A stretch of DNA of 64,000 bases, taken from contig JAFEBS010000017.1 in assembly GCA_018242525.1 (NCBI GenBank), positions 223,106 to 287,105 of the forward strand, given 5' to 3'. Source of the stretch: Planctomycetota bacterium. GTDB taxonomy: Bacteria > Planctomycetota > Planctomycetia > Planctomycetales > Planctomycetaceae. Below, piece by piece: positions 1 through 9,471 of the stretch. The notes below the pieces were generated by a model. That model worked only from the letters and a program-made list of their open reading frames with translations. It did not search any database and was not told the DNA's origin. The position numbers and the translations under genes are program-made. The first letter of the stretch is position 1. Each line of letters opens with the position of its first letter.

Positions 1-1048
1 CACTCGGAACGACTGCATCCAGGCGAAGGTTCTTGCGTTCCTCTTCCGAAGGAGTTCGGAGGGGACGAATAACACGAAATCCAACGAACAGGGCGTCGGT
101 CATGTACCAGGCACTTTTGGGCAATTGAGGATCCTGCTGTTTCCACTCAGGATCTGACGCCAGACGAGTGGCGCTGCGCGCTTCCAGTGGATCAAACTTC
201 CACGATCCACCTCGGGCGACTCGTGGATATTCGACATCTGCCAGGGCGATCGGAAATGTTGCCGCCTTGTCCGCCGGAAATTTCTTGTAGAAATCCGGTT
301 CATACTTGTCCTGGACCCATTCCGCGACATTGCCGTGCATGTCGTACAACCCCCAGGGATTTGGCTTCTTTTTGCCGACGGGATGGTACTTCATTTCTCC
401 GTCGACCACGCTGTTGCCTGAATGCCAGGCGTAGTCATCGATTTTGGATACGTCATCGCCAAACGAATAGGCCGTGGTGGTACCTGCGCGACAGGCATAC
501 TCCCATTCTGCTTCGGTCGGCAGACGGTAGTAGAGGCCGGTCTTCGCAGACAGCCATTCGCAGTACTTCTTCGCCGCATGCTGGGTCATGCAAATCGCGG
601 GGAAGCCACCATCCTTGCCCATCCCGAACGACATGTCCGTGTAAGGAGGTGTTGGTTTCGTGATGGCATCGGCACTTTTGTCGAGCGGCGTGGGCTTGAT
701 GTTCTGAAATCGGCGCAGCTTGGTGTCCATCAGCAGTGACCACAACTCGAACTCTTCCCACGTCACCTCATGTTTGGCCATCCAGAACGGTTCGACCTTG
801 ACCTTGTGCTGAGGCCCCTCATCGTCCTTGTGACCCGCTTCGCTAACAGGGCTGCCCATCAGAAACTCACCGCCGGGAATCGGCACCAAGTCAAAACTGA
901 CTTCGGTGTGCGCGATCTGCTGGGTGTAGGGCTTCATTTCCTTATCGGACTTTGCTCCGGGTTCGGCACCAATCGCGGCGGCGGCGGTGACGACCAGGCA
1001 AAGCGCGGTCAGCACTTGCAGTTGTTGCGGCAAGCCGCGTAGTCTCAT
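1..1048 (-). CDS. Formylglycine-generating-enzyme family (SUMF1/FGE-sulfatase) secreted protein, 3' end outside window
   Basis: The reading frame is open from the start codon to the left edge, so the C-terminus is missing (about 349 residues visible). An N-terminal signal-like segment rich in Leu, Val and Ala is followed by the FGE-sulfatase fold: [10 protein letters not shown] near residue 55, [41 protein letters not shown] and the terminal GFRVIRP. In this family such domains either make formylglycine in sulfatases or, in many secreted bacterial members, have unknown substrates. I see no clear copper-binding Cys pair near the C-terminus, so enzymatic activity is not claimed. An in-frame upstream ATG at 1090 would add 14 residues and overlap the start of the divergent apbE gene. 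Confidence 0.85.
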   Translation of the reverse strand, partial: MRLRGLPQQLQVLTALCLVVTAAAAIGAEPGAKSDKEMKPYTQQIAHTEVSFDLVPIPGGEFLMGSPVSEAGHKDDEGPQHKVKVEPFWMAKHEVTWEEFELWSLLMDTKLRRFQNIKPTPLDKSADAITKPTPPYTDMSFGMGKDGGFPAICMTQHAAKKYCEWLSAKTGLYYRLPTEAEWEYACRAGTTTAYSFGDDVSKIDDYAWHSGNSVVDGEMKYHPVGKKKPNPWGLYDMHGNVAEWVQDKYEPDFYKKFPADKAATFPIALADVEYPRVARGGSWKFDPLEARSATRLASDPEWKQQDPQLPKSAWYMTDALFVGFRVIRPLRTPSEEERKNLRLDAVVPS

Positions 1049-1088
1049 CACAACTTGCGCAGTTCCACGCACTCGATCGAATTGAATC

Positions 1089-2183
1089 ATGGTCACACGT
1101 TCTGAAGGTAAAAGCAGTCAATACGAACGACCACGGCAGAGTCGGCGAATGGTCGCCGCGGGAGCGATCCTGGTCTTCCTGCTGTGGCACCCATCGATCA
1201 CCAAAGCACAAACGCTGGAACGCTATGAGTTCCGCGAACCGCATTTGGGAACGATTGTCGACTTGACACTATACGCCTCCGGCGAAACTGTCGCAAACGA
1301 TTCCGCCCGGGCCGCCTTCGCACGCATCGAAGAATTGAACCGAATCCTCAGTGATTACATTCCTGACAGTGAAGCGATGCGATTGTGCCAGGCGTCTGGA
1401 ACCGGTAAAGCGGTGCCTGTCAGCTCTGAGTTATATGAAGTCCTGGCAAAGTCGGTTGAGATTTCCAAAGCGACCGATGGCGCGTTTGATGTCACTGTCG
1501 GTCCGGTCGTCAAATTGTGGCGCTCCGCGCGCCGGCTGCGAAAGATGCCTGCGGCTGACAAATTGGCAGAAGCTCGATTGCGGGTCGGATGGCAGCAGTT
1601 GATTCTGGATTCCGCGGCGCGGACCGTAGAACTGCGTAAGCAGGGGATGCTGCTCGACTTCGGTGGAATCGCAAAAGGTTATATTGCGGACCAGGCTCGG
1701 GTCGCATTGAAGGAACGCGGCATTCATCGATGCCTGGTCGCTGTCGCGGGCGATATCGCGGCCGGAGATGCCCCTCCAGAACGCGATTGCTGGCGAATCG
1801 GGATCGCACCGCTCGACAAGGCCAACGGCCAGCCAAGTCGGTATCTGCGACTGGTGAATTCGTCGATTTCCACATCAGGGGATGCGTTCCAGTTCGTGGA
1901 GATTGACGGCGTTCGCTATTCGCACATCGTCGATCCCGCGACGGGCCTGGGACTCACACGGCGCAGCAGTGTCACAGTTGTGGCACCAAAAGGGATCTCC
2001 GCAGACGGCCTGGCCACGGCGGTCAGCATTCTCGGCCCCGATCGCGGACTGGCACTGATCGAGCAGACGAAGGGGGCTGCTGCGCTCATCGTTCAGGCGA
2101 CGGAGACGGGCTTATCAGTGACAGAATCATCCCGCTTCGCCGGGTTTGTGCTGCCGAACGAGGCGGATTCCAGGCAGGAGTAG
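1089..2183 (+). CDS. apbE: FAD:protein FMN transferase (ApbE)
   Basis: ApbE attaches FMN covalently to Thr/Ser of target flavoproteins outside the cytoplasm, or supports Fe-S maintenance. The 364-residue protein has the family signatures: [16 protein letters not shown] near residue 197, HIVDPATG near 283 (metal and FAD site) and [12 protein letters not shown] near 311. A hydrophobic export signal follows the paired Arg at 19-20 ([12 protein letters not shown]) and ends at KAQ. The ATG at 1089 overlaps a possible start of the divergent FGE-like gene; the ATG at 1149 is an alternative but would leave the signal without a basic n-region. No obvious flavoprotein target (Nqr, Rnf or NosR-like) is nearby. 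Confidence 0.93.
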   Translation: MVTRSEGKSSQYERPRQSRRMVAAGAILVFLLWHPSITKAQTLERYEFREPHLGTIVDLTLYASGETVANDSARAAFARIEELNRILSDYIPDSEAMRLCQASGTGKAVPVSSELYEVLAKSVEISKATDGAFDVTVGPVVKLWRSARRLRKMPAADKLAEARLRVGWQQLILDSAARTVELRKQGMLLDFGGIAKGYIADQARVALKERGIHRCLVAVAGDIAAGDAPPERDCWRIGIAPLDKANGQPSRYLRLVNSSISTSGDAFQFVEIDGVRYSHIVDPATGLGLTRRSSVTVVAPKGISADGLATAVSILGPDRGLALIEQTKGAAALIVQATETGLSVTESSRFAGFVLPNEADSRQE

Positions 2184-2281
2184 AAACCTCACACTGGCGT
2201 AATCTGATGGTTTCACTGTATTCTCGACCTCTGGCCCCGCGGGGTTTCGAGGGAACGTTCCTCACTTTCAGGAATTCTGCA

Positions 2282-3460
2282 ATGATCATGACAGGTATCC
2301 GTCGCCGCTTACTGGCGCACTTGACCGCCACATTCCTGATCGTTTTTGGCGGAGTTTTCTCTGTAGTTGCGGCCGAGGAGGACGCCAAACCCGCAGATCA
2401 GAAGACCGAAGCACAAGCTCAGGATCTCTTCGATTTTACAGTTCCAGAGGGAACTCCGGAGGAGATTCTGAAGTTTGCCACCGAACTGCAACGTCGTCGC
2501 CCCAAGCTTGTCAGTCGCGAGGAATTCATTGACTACGCTGTCAAAACTCAACGCGCCTTGATCGCGGCCGGTGACAAGATCCTGGATCAGAAGACGGATG
2601 ACGAAACTGCCGTCAAAGCGGCGACGCTGAAAATGAATGCCTTGACAATGCTGGCCGCGAATCAGATTGGCGATTCCCCGAAGGAGGCTTTGGCCGCTGC
2701 AATCATCCTTCGTGCGGATGACCGCAAAGCGGTCGCCAGTGTTGTTGAACCTCTCTGGCCACGCATCCGCGTTTATAACGCCGGTAACATGAAAGCTCCC
2801 GAACTCCAGGAATTGACCGACGAATTGGTTGATGCCGCCGTCAAGGCCAAGTTCTCCCGCGAGACGGTTGGTGTGGTGTCGATGCTGGGTGACGTGCTGA
2901 TCGACAAGGAGATGAACGAAGAAGCCGCTGGCCTGTACGATCGATTGGCGAAACTGGTGATGCACTCGGAAGTCGCGAATGCAGAACTTCTGGTCACGCG
3001 ATTCGAGGGGATCGCCCGTCGCCTGCGACTGCCGGGGAACTTCATGTCACTCGAAGGCAAAACGCTAGACGGCAAAGAATTTGACTGGACTGCGTATCGC
3101 GGCAAAGTTGTCCTGGTGGACTTCTGGGCCACCTGGTGTGGTCCCTGTATTGGTGAACTGCCAAACGTCAAGGAAAACTACAAGAAGTATCACGACAAGG
3201 GATTCGACATCGTCGCAATCAGCCTCGATCGATCCAGGGACCCGCTCGAAAAATTCGTCGAAAAGGAAGAGCTTCCCTGGACACAGTTGTATGAACCAGA
3301 AATCCAGGCCGGCAAAGGCTGGAATCATCCGCTGGCACAGCACTACGGGATCAACTCGATCCCGGCCGCAATCCTCGTGGACAAGGATGGTAACGTTGTC
3401 TCGATGAAAGCCCGCGGAGAAGTTCTGACCAAGCTGCTGGAGAAGTTGCTGGGGCAGTGA
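2282..3460 (+). CDS. TlpA/ResA-like thioredoxin-fold secreted protein
   Basis: Predicted 392 residues with a signal peptide (MIMTGIRRRLLAHLTATFLIV then VVAAEE), a helical middle of about 220 residues and a C-terminal thioredoxin domain. The active site WCGPC is at residues 285-289, preceded by KVVLVDFWAT, and the cis-Pro segment is INSIPAAILVDKDG. Family knowledge: such proteins reduce or exchange disulfides in the periplasm, for example in cytochrome c maturation. The ATG at 2282 was chosen because AGGA lies about 8 bases upstream and the signal peptide begins there; an upstream in-frame ATG at 2207 would add 25 residues before it. The gene converges on the helicase gene with a 53-base gap. 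Confidence 0.88.
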   Translation: MIMTGIRRRLLAHLTATFLIVFGGVFSVVAAEEDAKPADQKTEAQAQDLFDFTVPEGTPEEILKFATELQRRRPKLVSREEFIDYAVKTQRALIAAGDKILDQKTDDETAVKAATLKMNALTMLAANQIGDSPKEALAAAIILRADDRKAVASVVEPLWPRIRVYNAGNMKAPELQELTDELVDAAVKAKFSRETVGVVSMLGDVLIDKEMNEEAAGLYDRLAKLVMHSEVANAELLVTRFEGIARRLRLPGNFMSLEGKTLDGKEFDWTAYRGKVVLVDFWATWCGPCIGELPNVKENYKKYHDKGFDIVAISLDRSRDPLEKFVEKEELPWTQLYEPEIQAGKGWNHPLAQHYGINSIPAAILVDKDGNVVSMKARGEVLTKLLEKLLGQ

Positions 3461-3513
3461 TCTCCAGGAAAGTGGGAAACCGGAATCCGATTCGCATGGA
3501 TCAAGGGCAACTG

Positions 3514-5598
3514 CTATTGCGGATCACCGCTTTCGAGCGTGTCAGGATTGCCAACCGCCGGCGATTGGCCATCCAGCGGGACATGCATTTCCCGCAGGAA
3601 TCGCGACGGGACGCTTTCGCGTCGCTTGCCCCACTTCATCCGGGTCAGCGCATGCGAGATTGTCAGATAATCCCGCGCCCGGGTGATTCCCACGTACGCC
3701 AGCCGCCGCTCTTCTTCCACGGCCGTCGGTGATTCGTCTTCGATCGATCGCTGGTGGGGCAGGATACCCTCTTCCCAACCGACCAGGTACACCCGCGTGA
3801 ATTCCAGTCCCTTGGCGCTGTGCAGCGTCATTAATTTGACGGCGGGCTTTTCAAATTCATCCGTTTCGCCGAATTCGCGGTCGTTGCCGTTGAGGGACGA
3901 CTGTTCCAGAAAGTCCAGCAAGTCCGGTTGTTCGGCGCGCTCTTCGTACTGCTTCAACGCCAGCACACATTCTTCGAGGACGGCGGTCCGGGCCAGTTGC
4001 TGTCCAGCGTCCTTGTACTGCTTTTCGATTTCGGATTCATAGTCAATTGTCTCCAGCAACGCTTCAAACGTCGCCGCCATGCTCGCTCCGCGCGCCTGAA
4101 AGCGTTCGCGGTACTCGTCCAGCAATTGACGGAACGTTCCAATCGCAGCCGCGGTCTTGGCCGAGATTTCCTTTTCCGCGACCGATTCCGCCACGACATC
4201 CAGCAGCTTTCGACCGGACTTCACCGCGCGCGTCAGCAGCTTTTCGACCGATGTGGCACCAATGCCGCGCGCGGGAACGTTGATGATCCTCAGCAGCGAC
4301 ACTTCGTCAGTGGGGCAGGCGATCAGCTTCAGATACGCCATCATGTCGCGCACTTCACGACGGTCGAAAAAGGATTGTCCACCGACCAGCACATAGGGAA
4401 CGTGGACGCGGCGCAGTTCCAACTCAAATAGCCGGGGCTGTTCGTTGGTCCGAAACAGGATCGCGATATCCTGCGGCGGTACATTCAGTTCCTTCACCAG
4501 GTAATTGATCTCGCGCACCACCCCTTCCGCTTCGACCTGTTCGTCCGGGTGCGACTTCAAAGCGACCGCAACCCCCTCCTTGTGGGCGATCAGTGTCTTC
4601 TCGTGTCGTCCGCGATTGTGATGTACCAGTTGATTGGCAAGCTGAATGATTTGCGTCGTACAGCGATAATTGTCCTGCAGGCGGACCACCTTGGCTCCGG
4701 TGAACTGCTGCTGGAAGCCGAGGATGTGTTTGACTTCGGCACCACGCCAACCATAGATCGACTGGTCATCATCACCGACCACGCACAGATTGCGGTGCGG
4801 TCGAACCAGTGACGCCACGATCTGAAACTGCATTTCGTTCGTGTCCTGGTATTCGTCGATCTGCACGTGATCGAATCGTTCCTGGCAGCGCTGCAGCACG
4901 TCGGGGAATTCGTCAAACAATTGTGCCGTGAGCAGCAGCAGGTCGTCGAAGTCGACGGCTCCGCCGGCGCGCAGCGATTGCTGATATTTTCGATACGCCA
5001 TTGCCGCCAGGAAGTCTCGATCGTCTTGTGCAAATTCACGGGCCGAATCTGGAAGTACACCGTCCATCTTCCATCGACTGACACGCGAAATCAGGTCTGC
5101 CGGCTTCATCGCAGAATCGCTGACGCGAATTTCGCGCAGCGCCTTTCGCGCCGCCGATTCCTGATCACCGCGGTCGTAAATCACAAACCCTTTGGGGTAC
5201 CCCAGGACTTCGATTTCCTGCCTCAGGATCCGCACGCACAGCGAATGAAATGTGGAAATACTGGGCTTGGACTTCAGCCGCCGTCCCAGCAGGTTGCTCA
5301 TGCGCTCCTGCATTTCGCGGGCAGCCTTGTTGGTGAACGTCACCGACAGAATCCGGTTCGGTTCGATCCCCTGACGAATCAACTCTGCCATGCGATACGT
5401 GATGACACGCGTCTTGCCGGTTCCAGCACCCGCCAGAACCAGCAATGGTCCGGCAAGCGTGGTCACGGCGTCCCGTTGTGAGGCATTCAGTTCATTCAGC
5501 GACCCACTGCCAGCGGGGCGAGTCTTGCCAGTCGCTGGGGATCCGCCCGATCCGCCGGGCCGGGGAGCCGGCGTGCTGAGAAATGGCGAATACGACAC
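3514..5598 (-). CDS. UvrD/Rep/PcrA-type superfamily 1 DNA helicase
   Basis: A 694-residue 3'-5' DNA helicase of SF1A. Visible motifs: Walker A AGAGTGKT (56-63), TFTNKAAREM (motif Ia), Walker B DEYQDTN (248-254), motif III GDDDQSIYGWRGA (275-287), QDNYR (motif IV), LMTLHSAKGLEF (motif V) and VGITRARDYL (motif VI). The length is close to E. coli Rep (673), and the protein stops shortly after motif VI without the long C-terminal tail of UvrD/PcrA. An unusual Gly/Pro-rich stretch of about 35 residues precedes the Q-motif. The start is GTG with AGGA 8 bases upstream. Role inferred: unwinding and displacement in repair or replication restart. Confidence 0.93.
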   Translation of the reverse strand: MSYSPFLSTPAPRPGGSGGSPATGKTRPAGSGSLNELNASQRDAVTTLAGPLLVLAGAGTGKTRVITYRMAELIRQGIEPNRILSVTFTNKAAREMQERMSNLLGRRLKSKPSISTFHSLCVRILRQEIEVLGYPKGFVIYDRGDQESAARKALREIRVSDSAMKPADLISRVSRWKMDGVLPDSAREFAQDDRDFLAAMAYRKYQQSLRAGGAVDFDDLLLLTAQLFDEFPDVLQRCQERFDHVQIDEYQDTNEMQFQIVASLVRPHRNLCVVGDDDQSIYGWRGAEVKHILGFQQQFTGAKVVRLQDNYRCTTQIIQLANQLVHHNRGRHEKTLIAHKEGVAVALKSHPDEQVEAEGVVREINYLVKELNVPPQDIAILFRTNEQPRLFELELRRVHVPYVLVGGQSFFDRREVRDMMAYLKLIACPTDEVSLLRIINVPARGIGATSVEKLLTRAVKSGRKLLDVVAESVAEKEISAKTAAAIGTFRQLLDEYRERFQARGASMAATFEALLETIDYESEIEKQYKDAGQQLARTAVLEECVLALKQYEERAEQPDLLDFLEQSSLNGNDREFGETDEFEKPAVKLMTLHSAKGLEFTRVYLVGWEEGILPHQRSIEDESPTAVEEERRLAYVGITRARDYLTISHALTRMKWGKRRESVPSRFLREMHVPLDGQSPAVGNPDTLESGDPQ

Positions 5599-5732
5599 GT
5601 GGCAGTCCTGAAACGAATTCGGTGCCGAACAGTCGCCCGACGCACCAGTGAGGGGTTTTTTAATTGGACGCGAAACTTCAGATCCATTGCTGGCGCGTCG
5701 GCGCAGTCTTCACGGATTCCATTCTTTCCCTC

Positions 5733-6629
5733 TCACTTACGCCGGGGCTTCGTGGCTCCGGCCCGGATCGTACGGAACGTTTCCAGCATCGCGCCCATTG
5801 TCTGCCAGCGATCTCGCGGTTCGATCGCCAGTCCCTTCATGATCGTATCAGAAATGCGTGGATCAATTTCCGGGACGTGGACTCGCAGGTCGTCTGGGGG
5901 TTTGTTGATGTGCTGAACAACTGCATCCAGAGTTTCCGCAGCCTCCCATGGCAACCGCTTGGCAAACATTTCGTAGCACGTGACTGCAAACGAAAAAATG
6001 TCGATTCGCTGATCCGTGCGCTGCCGCTTGATCAATTCGGGTGCCATGTAGCTGGCGGTTCCCGTCCGATTTCCGGGAGCCTGGAATTCCGGTGTGTTGG
6101 GAACCACCAGGCCGAAGTCGATCAGCTTGATCGAGTAGTCTGGATCCAGGATCACGTTTCGGGGGCAAATGTCGCGATGAATCCAGTTCTGACGATGAAA
6201 GTATTCGATGGCTTCACCCAGTTCGAGCATAAACCGGATCCGGTTACGCAGCATCACGTCGTTCTGCACGTCGATCAGGTAACTGAGGCTGACCCCTTCC
6301 ACAAACTCCATCACCAGGTACTGCTCGTTCTTGGTCGTGATCCCGTATTCGTACGTTTGCACGATGTGAGGATGCTTGAGCAGGACAGCGACTTCTCCCT
6401 CGGTCGGCTTTCGCGTTTTAATCCCTTTGAAGCGGGATTCCAGACGCTTGGTTTTTTCCACGTCGAGCAGCTTCAGTGCAACCGTGCGACCTGTGTTTCC
6501 GTCAATGGCACGCCAGACCTTGGACATGCTCCCCTGGCCGACACGACCAATCAGTTGGAATCGCTTGGTAATGTCCAGCTTTTCCACCTTCTGATTGGAG
6601 TTCACCATGTTCTTGAAGAAGTCGAGCAT
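5733..6629 (-). CDS. Ser/Thr protein kinase, kinase domain only
   Basis: A 298-residue soluble kinase made of almost only the catalytic domain: Gly loop GRVGQGSMSKVW near 28, VALK lysine near 52, catalytic loop HRDICPRNVIL, DFG in LIDFGLV, and activation-segment end GTASYMAPE. The catalytic loop has Cys where the canonical HRDLKPEN has Lys, while the catalytic Asp and metal-binding Asn remain. No transmembrane or sensor domain follows, unlike the kinase at 46175-48328. GGAG is 7 bases before the ATG. It lies between accD and the helicase gene on the same strand, with gaps of 77 and 134 bases; substrate unknown. Confidence 0.9.
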   Translation of the reverse strand: MLDFFKNMVNSNQKVEKLDITKRFQLIGRVGQGSMSKVWRAIDGNTGRTVALKLLDVEKTKRLESRFKGIKTRKPTEGEVAVLLKHPHIVQTYEYGITTKNEQYLVMEFVEGVSLSYLIDVQNDVMLRNRIRFMLELGEAIEYFHRQNWIHRDICPRNVILDPDYSIKLIDFGLVVPNTPEFQAPGNRTGTASYMAPELIKRQRTDQRIDIFSFAVTCYEMFAKRLPWEAAETLDAVVQHINKPPDDLRVHVPEIDPRISDTIMKGLAIEPRDRWQTMGAMLETFRTIRAGATKPRRK

Positions 6630-6706
6630 GAACTTACTCCAGAATTAAGCGCGCAGCAGACCCAATCCGGCATGACAACAACAGGCGAATGCAGGCGGTG
6701 GAGAGA

Positions 6707-7558
6707 CTACATGCCGCAGTAGTCAATCAATCGCGAAATCTCGGACCGCAACTCTGGACGTGCGACAATCCTGTCTATAAACCCGTGCTCCAGCAGGAAT
6801 TCGCTTGTCTGAAAACCTGGCGGAAGGTCGATCTTGCAAGTCGCTTTGACCACGCGCGGTCCGGCGAATCCGATCAACGCTTTCGGTTCTGCGATGATGA
6901 TGTCACCCAGCGACGCAAAACTGGCTGCCACTCCCCCCATCGTGGGGTTCGTCAGTACGGACAGAAAAAGTCCGCCCGCTTCGTGGTAGCGCGCCAGAGC
7001 GGCCGAGACCTTGCCCATCTGCATCAGCGACAGAATTCCTTCGTGCATCCGGGCACCGCCACCCGATCCGCTCAGGATCACCAGCGGCAGGTTCAATCGG
7101 GTCGCTTCCTCGACCGAACGAGTCAACTTTTCACCAACGACCGAGCCCATGCTTCCCATGATGAACGACGAATCGGTCAGGGCGAAGACCAGCGGCCGTC
7201 CCCGCATATATCCGCGACCGGCGATGCACGCTTCCATCAAACCGGACTTTTTCTGTTCGGCGATCAGTCGATCCTTGTACGGCTTGGAATCGACGAAACC
7301 AAGTGGATCCTTCGGTGCCAACTCTTTAAACCACTCCTCGAAACTGTCTTCATCCAGCAGTTGTTGGATCCGGATCCGGCCAGGTACCGTGAAGTGATAA
7401 GCGCAATCCGGGCAGAGGAATAGATTCTTTTCGACCTGTCGGCGATAGACCGTATTCTTGCAGGATTCGCACGAAATCCACAGTCCTTCGGGAACGCCAC
7501 GCTTCTTGCGAGGCGCTTCACCGCTGGATTCGGCTTCACTGGGGATGGCTGTACTCAT
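6707..7558 (-). CDS. accD: Acetyl-CoA carboxylase carboxyltransferase subunit beta
   Basis: AccD is the beta half of the carboxyltransferase that moves CO2 from carboxybiotin to acetyl-CoA to form malonyl-CoA, the first step of fatty acid synthesis. The 283-residue protein has the N-terminal four-Cys zinc ribbon (CESC and CPDC near residues 28-48) and the crotonase-fold core with [24 protein letters not shown] and GFAGPRVV. I chose the ATG at 7558 because GAAGGAAG lies about 8 bases upstream; the frame stays open further upstream but that part does not resemble AccD. It follows rpe by 28 bases and is probably cotranscribed with it. accA is not in the window. Confidence 0.95.
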   Translation of the reverse strand: MSTAIPSEAESSGEAPRKKRGVPEGLWISCESCKNTVYRRQVEKNLFLCPDCAYHFTVPGRIRIQQLLDEDSFEEWFKELAPKDPLGFVDSKPYKDRLIAEQKKSGLMEACIAGRGYMRGRPLVFALTDSSFIMGSMGSVVGEKLTRSVEEATRLNLPLVILSGSGGGARMHEGILSLMQMGKVSAALARYHEAGGLFLSVLTNPTMGGVAASFASLGDIIIAEPKALIGFAGPRVVKATCKIDLPPGFQTSEFLLEHGFIDRIVARPELRSEISRLIDYCGM

Positions 7559-7586
7559 CGACGACGCTTCCTTCGACAACAACAGA

Positions 7587-8249
7587 TCAATCGACCCGCC
7601 CGGCGAGTCGTTCGAGGTTCTGAACCGCAGAAGTATAATCGGCCTCGTCAAAAATCGCACTGCCTGCCACAAACACCTGGCAACCAGCAGCCGCTGCTGA
7701 TGCAATCGTGTCGGCCGCGATCCCCCCATCGATCGACAACAGTGTCCCTGGAGCCAGCTTCGGCTTCAAAAGCCGTGCCTTCTCAAGCACTTCGGGCATG
7801 AACTTCTGACCGCCAAATCCCGGCTGGACACTCATGATCAGGATCAAGTTGCAGTCTGGCAGAAACGGTTCGATGGCACTGATCGGCGTTCCTGGATTGA
7901 TGGCCAGCCCCGCCAGGCGTCCGGCCGAACGAATCCGGTGGAGCAAGTCCGTGGGTTCTGGAACCGCTTCGATGTGAAATGTAATCGCATCGCACCCCGC
8001 CTGCAGGTAGTCGTCCAGATAGGTGGCTGGATCCGAAATCATCAGATGAGCGTCGAAAAACGACGTGGTCCGCGACCGAATACTGCGGATGACCATGGCC
8101 CCATACGACAGATTGGGGACGAAGTGACCATCCATCACGTCCCAATGCAGCCACCGGGTCCCGGCGGCTTCCAACCGCTCGATTTCCTGTTGCATGTTGG
8201 CGTAGTCGCACTTGAGCATGGAAGGCGCGATGATCGGCGTGGCATGCAT
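7587..8249 (-). CDS. rpe: Ribulose-phosphate 3-epimerase
   Basis: Rpe interconverts D-ribulose 5-phosphate and D-xylulose 5-phosphate in the pentose phosphate pathway. At 220 residues it is the normal family length. Signatures: [14 protein letters not shown] at the N-terminus, the metal-binding [14 protein letters not shown] near 35, DAHLMISDP, the catalytic loop [12 protein letters not shown] near 138 and LSIDGGI near 170. It sits between the zinc-dependent dehydrogenase (30-base gap) and accD (28-base gap), all on the minus strand, suggesting a three-gene transcript. Confidence 0.96.
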   Translation of the reverse strand: MHATPIIAPSMLKCDYANMQQEIERLEAAGTRWLHWDVMDGHFVPNLSYGAMVIRSIRSRTTSFFDAHLMISDPATYLDDYLQAGCDAITFHIEAVPEPTDLLHRIRSAGRLAGLAINPGTPISAIEPFLPDCNLILIMSVQPGFGGQKFMPEVLEKARLLKPKLAPGTLLSIDGGIAADTIASAAAAGCQVFVAGSAIFDEADYTSAVQNLERLAGRVD

Positions 8250-8279
8250 TTCCTGATTCTCTCTCTCAAGTCACCAGAA

Positions 8280-9305
8280 TTATTGGGGAACCTCGACGAT
8301 GGCTTTGATCACGCCGGTCTCGGGCTTCGTATAGCTCGGGAATTGTCCAATCAAATCGTCAAAGCCTGTGCGATGTGTAATCCAGGGACGGGTGTCGATG
8401 GTTCCGGATTCGATCAGGCCGATGATGCGATCGAAGTCTTCGGGCATGGCGTTGCGACTGGCCAGCAAGGTCATTTCGCGCCGATGCATCAGTGGATGCG
8501 GGAACGACACGTTTTCGGTCGTGATCCCGACGAACACCAGCTTGCCGGTGTGACCGACAAGCGTCAGGGCATTGGACATTGACTTGGCATTGCCGGTCGC
8601 GTCGATCACGATCGTCGGCAGGTGTCCGTCGGTCAGATCGCGCAGTGTCTTTTCCTCATGGCCATCCCCGGCCCTGACAGTATGCTTCACGCCCATCTTT
8701 TCGCGACAGAAGTCCAGGCGGCTGGCGACCATGTCCATGACGATCAAGTTGGCGCCGGTCAATTTGACAAATTCGATCACGCTGAGCCCGATCGGGCCGG
8801 CCCCGATGACCAGCACGTCTTCATTCGCCTGCGGAGCACACCGCGCCACCGCGTGACAGCCAATCGCCAGGGTTTCGACCAATGCCAACTGTTCCATGGC
8901 CAGCTTCGTCGAAATGTGCAGCTTGCGGGCAGGCAGCTTGAATAGCGGTCGCATTCCCCCATCGGTATGCACACCCAGGACCTGCAGATCTTCGCAGCAG
9001 TTGGTCCGTCCCCTGCGGCTGGCAAAGCTGGCGGGGTTGTTGATGTACGGTTCGACCGAGCATTTGTCGCCAGTTTTGACGTTGGTCACTCCGCTGCCAA
9101 CCGCCACAACTTCAACCCCCAGTTCGTGGCCGGGGATTCGCGGATACGAATAAAACGGCATCTTGCCCAGGTAGCCGCTGATATCCGTCCCGCAGATTCC
9201 GACCCGGTGGACCCGCACCAGTGCTTCATCCGGACCTGGTTCGTTCGGCTCGGGGATGTCAATCAATCGAAACTGTTGTGGCTCAAGCAGTTGAATGGCA
9301 CGCAT
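8280..9305 (-). CDS. Medium-chain zinc-type alcohol/polyol dehydrogenase
   Basis: A 341-residue MDR-family NAD(P)-dependent dehydrogenase. The catalytic zinc ligands are visible in GICGTD (Cys) and PGHELG (His-Glu), and the Rossmann motif is GAGPIGLSVIEF near residue 170. The segment that normally holds four structural-zinc Cys reads YINNPASFASRRGRTNCC, so three of the four positions are Asn or Ser. The closest remembered type is the sorbitol/galactonate/threonine dehydrogenase group (GVHTDGGM segment), but the substrate cannot be named. The start at 9305 (MRAIQLLEPQQ) fits the family N-terminus; an in-frame start at 9368 is less likely. Confidence 0.87.
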   Translation of the reverse strand: MRAIQLLEPQQFRLIDIPEPNEPGPDEALVRVHRVGICGTDISGYLGKMPFYSYPRIPGHELGVEVVAVGSGVTNVKTGDKCSVEPYINNPASFASRRGRTNCCEDLQVLGVHTDGGMRPLFKLPARKLHISTKLAMEQLALVETLAIGCHAVARCAPQANEDVLVIGAGPIGLSVIEFVKLTGANLIVMDMVASRLDFCREKMGVKHTVRAGDGHEEKTLRDLTDGHLPTIVIDATGNAKSMSNALTLVGHTGKLVFVGITTENVSFPHPLMHRREMTLLASRNAMPEDFDRIIGLIESGTIDTRPWITHRTGFDDLIGQFPSYTKPETGVIKAIVEVPQ

Positions 9306-9471
9306 GGAACAAAGCTCGGTTTCACAGGGGTGGATCAGGACCGGCCCGGACTTGGCCGACAATTGCAAAGATATCGCCGTGGGAATTGGCGGGGAAGGGT
9401 GACAGAGCCCACTCTATCCCATTCGTGAGCGTTGGTTAGCGCCGCTTCCACTCGGGGTCGCGTGTTTCAGG

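Noticed and set aside
5664..6722. A 352-codon plus-strand frame opposite the first kinase
   Set aside because: The kinase on the minus strand has all catalytic motifs; the plus frame has none.
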